Source: Paramacrobiotus metropolitanus
Lineage: Eukaryota; Tardigrada; Eutardigrada; Parachela; Macrobiotidae
Direction: 5' to 3'
NCBI RefSeq assembly: GCF_019649055.1
Contig: NW_026570602.1
Location: 1-31,568, forward strand
DNA: 31,568 nt
This document shows, piece after piece, positions 28,235 to 31,568 of the stretch (positions are counted from its first letter, which is position 1; the number at the start of each line of letters is the position of its first letter). The translations under genes and the position numbers were made by a program. The notes beneath the pieces were generated by a model. It had not been told where the DNA came from and did no database searches. It saw nothing but the letters and a program-made list of their open reading frames with translations.

Positions 28235-29773
28235 ATGTCTTCTAATAAAGCGAACCCTCGCCGGCGGTACATCACAGTCAGTGAGATGCCCACCATTGGG
28301 AATATAATCTACGAGTGTTTAGAACACCATGTTGAAAATCGCGGTTATAAAGTGCTGAATATCCCACCTCAGTGCCGAACACGTCTTGATCCGATCCCAG
28401 CAGTTCGAGAACTGTATGCAAAGAAATCCATTTTACTTGAACGGGCGCCCGGCTGCTACTTTTCTCACGTGCAGAAAGAAAAGGTCCTTACTTACCAGCA
28501 GTATCGAGCTAGCAGTCGCGGAGAAAGCTCACTTGACGCCAGCTTTGGGGAGCTCGCCAATCGCCGGAAATGGTATGTGGCCGATATTCACATACCGGAA
28601 TTGGACGGCCTCCAGACAATGGAATTCTTCAATTTCAATACGTTTTCGGATATTTTTCGCCAATCTGGAGCGAACATCCCGGGATTCAACACCTCCACCG
28701 GCTTTATCGGCGCACCTTACACTTATTTTGGTTATCACGTCGAGGTGGCTAATTGCGCCTTCATGAATATGCATCATGGAGGTAAGCCAAAGCGGTGGAA
28801 CATTAGCCCTCCCAGATGTAAATGGGCCTTCGATAACTTCCTGTACAAGACTTTTCCTGAAGAGTTTGAAGCGTGTGGAGGAGCTGTGGGCCACCTCAAC
28901 TTTGTGGTAGAGCCCGACACTCTCCGTGACGAAGATATCTTGGTCGATGAGTTTGATCAAGAAGAAGGGGATTTGATAATCAGTGCCTACGGTGCGTACC
29001 ACGCTGGGATTAATTCAGGGTTTTGTATAAATACGGCGACAGCCATCACAACTCCCGCCTGGATCCCAGCATTTGCTGAATCCGTCAACTGCCACTGTGA
29101 CCCGCAGGCTGATATCGCCCCTGAACTGGAAAAGATTCGTACGTACCTCACGAACCGGAATAATTTCGATGTGGATGTCAATTATGCTTACCTGCAGCGA
29201 GTAAGTTACACTTTGAACTTCAGTCAATTTTATAATTTCTAGTACGTAAATAACATAAGTACTACTACTTTTCTTATTTTAACGAAATAACTTTTTTTAG
29301 AGAGGAGAGTGGCATTTAGAGCAGTTTTTACCGGCGTCCCGTCGGCGTCAAGACGCCTCCTTAATGGTGGGAGCGGTGACACAGCCAACCGCCCCAGTCG
29401 ACATCATGGACCAGTGGATCCACCAGAACATCGTTTACGACCCGGCGTATAAAAAATGTAAGTAAAATGTATGTATGTATTAAATGGAATATTAATAAAA
29501 ATGTATGTGCCAAATACAAACATGTTACGTACACGAAAATACACTTTTGTATAACTTGATTAAGGGATCCGCCCATGTCAAGCTGCGCGCCGGTTCCGCC
29601 AGTACATGCAGAGCAATGGTATGCCGTACAATATGGAAGAAGTTGCTCTGGCAACAAGCCTTGGGAAGCGAATGCCCCTTGTTCATGATGGATTTACGGC
29701 TGGCGCTCGTAAGGGAGAGCATCGAGAGTCTCTCTGGACTTGGCCGCACTGTTATTTCATCGATGCGGATTGA
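28235..29773 (+). CDS. KDM4-like JmjC histone demethylase, three exons
   Basis: Iron/2-oxoglutarate lysine demethylase, expected in the nucleus on H3K9/H3K36 methyl marks if it keeps family specificity. Exons 28235-29200, 29301-29457, 29565-29773, introns 100 and 107 bp, phases 0 and 1, giving 443 residues. A diverged JmjN (about 12-46) is followed by JmjC. Fe ligands H168, E170, H256; 2-oxoglutarate-site N178 and K186; the KDM4-specific zinc site C214-x5-H220 and C286-x-C288. All sit at a constant offset from their KDM4A equivalents. A 7-residue gap after PYTYFG precedes H168. There are no PHD or Tudor domains, as in short KDM4D-type proteins. The open frame starts at a TTG at 28229; the ATG at 28235 is used. 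Splice sites and ligands are intact, so it may be functional. Confidence 0.85.
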
Positions 29774-30394
29774 CCGACAGCTTGCGGTATCTTTTCCATT
29801 AAGGTTTTGCGTATTTCTTTACATCGCTAATGTTTGCAAAAGGATAAATTTCGTCGTATTTCTTTAGATTTTCGAGGTGGTTTGCAATACCTTTTTTCGT
29901 TTGAGTAGTTTACAAACACCTTTCGTGCTTATTGTTATACCACTTATACCATCCGTTTGCTCGGTTTGGAGTTTTCTCCTTATATTTGTGGTGTGCGAAG
30001 GTTTTTAAATCAAACCGATAGGTGGAGTGCAACTATGGTACTTATGGTCATTTACAATAGTATGTATGGTTATCTGCATTGTTCTGAATTTGTTGCAACT
30101 GTTACGTATGGTCATTTACATGAAACCGTTCGAACTGACTGTTTGGTCTTTACTTATGGTCATCTATAACACTACTTATGGTCATCCCTTAAAAATGTAG
30201 AAGGAGACAGAGAAAGAGAATACTAATGACTAGAAAAAGAGGGCAGACGCAAAAAGCGAGGCCGATCGTACATTCATACGGACTGAGAGTCCTCATTTTT
30301 TCATGCACGGTGTACTGCATCCTGTATTACGCTACGTATGAGTATTACCTAGTCGACGTATGGTCACTTTTGTCATGCACTATTCGTATATTTT
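29774..30394. repeat. Right subterminal region with plus-strand TATGGTCA words
   Basis: No gene. TATGGTCAT-type words recur near 30044, 30065, 30108, 30153, 30177 and 30360 in spaced, non-tandem copies. At the left end the same word is on the minus strand, so the two ends are in mirror orientation as for the inverted repeats. The small open frames at 30226-30573 and 30422-30761 cross the element end and are not genes. Confidence 0.65.
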
Positions 30395-30462
30395 TGACCA
30401 CCCGCCCGCGTAAGTCTTTAGGTGGGGGGGCGCCGTTCGCCAAAACAGCGCTCTCTTCATCA
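30395..30462 (-). repeat. Right terminal inverted repeat
   Basis: Reverse complement of the left end: 42 bp identical (30421-30462), then a diverged stretch and a second shared GC-rich block (CACCCGCCCGCG). The outermost bases read TCTTCATCA on the plus strand, directly followed by the TGTGGG repeat. Confidence 0.92.
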
Positions 30463-30468
30463 TGTGGG
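30463..30468. repeat. Target-site duplication, right copy (TGTGGG)
   Basis: Direct copy of bases 1-6, immediately outside the right inverted repeat. Confidence 0.85.
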
Positions 30469-31027
30469 CGTCAAAGCCCAGGAGCCCTCTCCTACACATG
30501 CTTCGGAACTCCCTCGGAGACATCCGTGTGCGCACTTCAATTGCGCCGTCATGCTCAACAGCATACACCATAACACCAGCCCGGTTAGCTGGGCGAATAG
30601 CTGCAACGCAGCTCAATCGGTACTTCCGTTGGGATTCCAAGAGATATCGGGTGTATGCCGCGTCACCACGGTATCCATCCACAGCTGCATCCCGGCTGTG
30701 GCGCACTACTCGCCTCTCTTCCGTTAGAGCGTGCTCCAGACCACTGCATCATCTTCCATGACTGGTCTGTATCCGACGATGATCCAGGCCAAGGCCAGTA
30801 TACCAAAGTAAGTCCGGCTCCCCACCGGCACCAGTGGCCGTCCCTCCAGCAACGCCACTGTCCAGGGTTGGTTCTCCTCCACTCCCTGTTGCACCCCGCG
30901 TCCAATGCCATTCCCAGCTGCAGACTGGGAGGCCAGTGCACGGCCTCCATCGTCCAAGGTCAACAGACTGCGCCTGCTGCGCGCCTGCTCCGGTCGTATT
31001 CCGTGGCTGCTGTGTGACCTTGTTCTT
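30469..31027 (-). pseudogene. Retroelement remnant downstream of gag, unidentified
   Basis: Host flank outside the element. On the minus strand, downstream of the gag zinc knuckle, GC-rich sequence holds open stretches in shifting frames (for example about 30470-30706, RDAAVDGYRGDAAYTRYLL). I could not match it to protease or reverse transcriptase. It reads towards the insertion point and is cut by the Polinton at 30468. Confidence 0.4.
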
Positions 31028-31568
31028 CGGGCAATCCCGTTGAATGAATCCGTTCCGTTGCAATTATAGCAACGCTTAACCGGCCTGTCAGTGGGCTTAG
31101 GTCCCCGTTACCGGCAGCTGTACCGGCATTGGTGACCTTTCGCATAAACGGCTTCCCCATTACCGCCATTGCCCCCGTACTGACCTTTTCCATAATTGTT
31201 GCTCCACGGCCGGTTGCCGCCCTTCCTCTCCACTGTCGTCCACTCCGTCGCTCGATTCTTCGACTCTAGCGCAGGGAATCCGACACCTTCTGCATGTCCG
31301 AGAGGAACTCCATTGGCGTGGCAGCCAGGCCATTGCCAGTCTGCTGAGATACTCCGGCAATAATCCTGCCTTCAACTTCGATGACATCGTCGTCATCCAT
31401 GTCTGCATTAATCTTGTCACACAAGGTCATGACATCATTAAAATAATCTTCAATGCCTCGTCGCGCTTCATCTTACGTAAACGCAGCTTGACCTTAAGCT
31501 GATTACGATAGTCTTCAGTTTGGAAACGGCTGATAATAGCCTTCAGTAACTCATCGGAAGTGGCGTAA
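31028..31568 (-). pseudogene. Decayed Ty3-type retrotransposon gag
   Basis: Read on the minus strand: a capsid C-terminal piece (SDELLKAIISRF ... YRNQLKVKLR, then after a frame change DYFNDVMTLCDKINADMDDDD), a Gly/Asn-rich linker, and a CCHC zinc knuckle split by a frameshift (RCYNCN ... FIQRDCPKNK). Several stops and at least two frameshifts show decay. The window ends inside it, so its 5' part is outside. Confidence 0.65.

Larger units (their letters stand above)
7..30462. mobile_element. Complete 30.5-kb Polinton/Maverick (adintovirus-like) element with host-type cargo
   Basis: The ends match as an inverted repeat and are flanked by a 6-bp direct repeat. Inside are the Polinton hallmark genes: protein-primed PolB, retrovirus-type integrase, FtsK/HerA-type packaging ATPase, double jelly-roll major capsid protein and penton protein. 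Known Polintons are usually about 15-20 kb; this one is much longer because of a 10-kb right-hand region with spliced host-type genes and several repeat arrays. Most core genes are open over their full length, which suggests a fairly young insertion, but the Kazal gene is broken and the core-protein ORF has no ATG. An adenain-like protease was not found. Confidence 0.92.

Noticed and set aside
30226-30761. Open frames crossing the right element end
   Set aside because: They span the TIR/TSD junction and a decayed retroelement; no protein features.
1-31568. tRNA or rRNA genes
   Set aside because: No cloverleaf box A/B arrangement or rRNA segment recognised by eye; a tRNAscan run would be decisive.

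Overview
The window is eukaryotic DNA, most likely from an invertebrate animal: genes are split by very short GT-AG introns (44-100 bp), have TATA boxes, and include metazoan-type BIR, Kazal, LRR and KDM4-like domains. I cannot name the species. Nearly all of it (7..30462) is one very large Polinton/Maverick (adintovirus-like) element. It starts and ends with an inverted repeat (42 bp perfect, about 70 bp with mismatches) and is flanked on both sides by the same 6-bp direct repeat TGTGGG (1-6 and 30463-30468), the target-duplication length known for Polintons. It sits in a decayed Ty3-type retrotransposon gag region (30469-31568).

Left to right: a subterminal repeat zone (49-540); a BIR/IAP-like gene (-); a small membrane-protein gene and a PC4-like gene (+) that may share a first exon; packaging ATPase (-) and protein-primed DNA polymerase B (-, one 50-bp intron); a second BIR-like zinc protein (+); ribonucleotide reductase small subunit (-); an unrecognised spliced gene (+); thymidylate kinase (+); a 0.9-kb array of 22-bp repeats; the virion block (-) of major capsid protein, a basic core-protein-like ORF, penton/minor capsid protein and retrovirus-type integrase; then a double dsRNA-binding-domain gene (+) followed after one base by a spliced gene whose product matches the eIF2-beta fold, including its C-x2-C-x17-C-x2-C zinc ribbon.

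The right third (20.1-29.8 kb) is cargo unlike a normal Polinton: a five-exon gene for a secreted/membrane glycoprotein (signal peptide, LRR N-terminal cap, long Ser/Thr/Asn-rich stalk, one transmembrane helix, cytoplasmic tail), a decayed multi-exon Kazal-type gene, and a three-exon KDM4-like JmjC histone demethylase with all iron, 2-oxoglutarate and zinc ligands in place. Non-coding parts throughout carry an element-wide keyword, TATGGTCA (TGACCATA at the left end).

Together the genes give a virus-like module (polymerase, ATPase, capsid, integrase), nucleotide supply (RNR2, TMK) and a putative host-manipulation set (two BIR proteins, dsRNA binder, eIF2-beta look-alike, PC4-like protein, chromatin demethylase, surface glycoprotein). 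I did not find the adenovirus-type maturation protease expected in a Polinton. Function of the accessory genes is inferred from motifs only.
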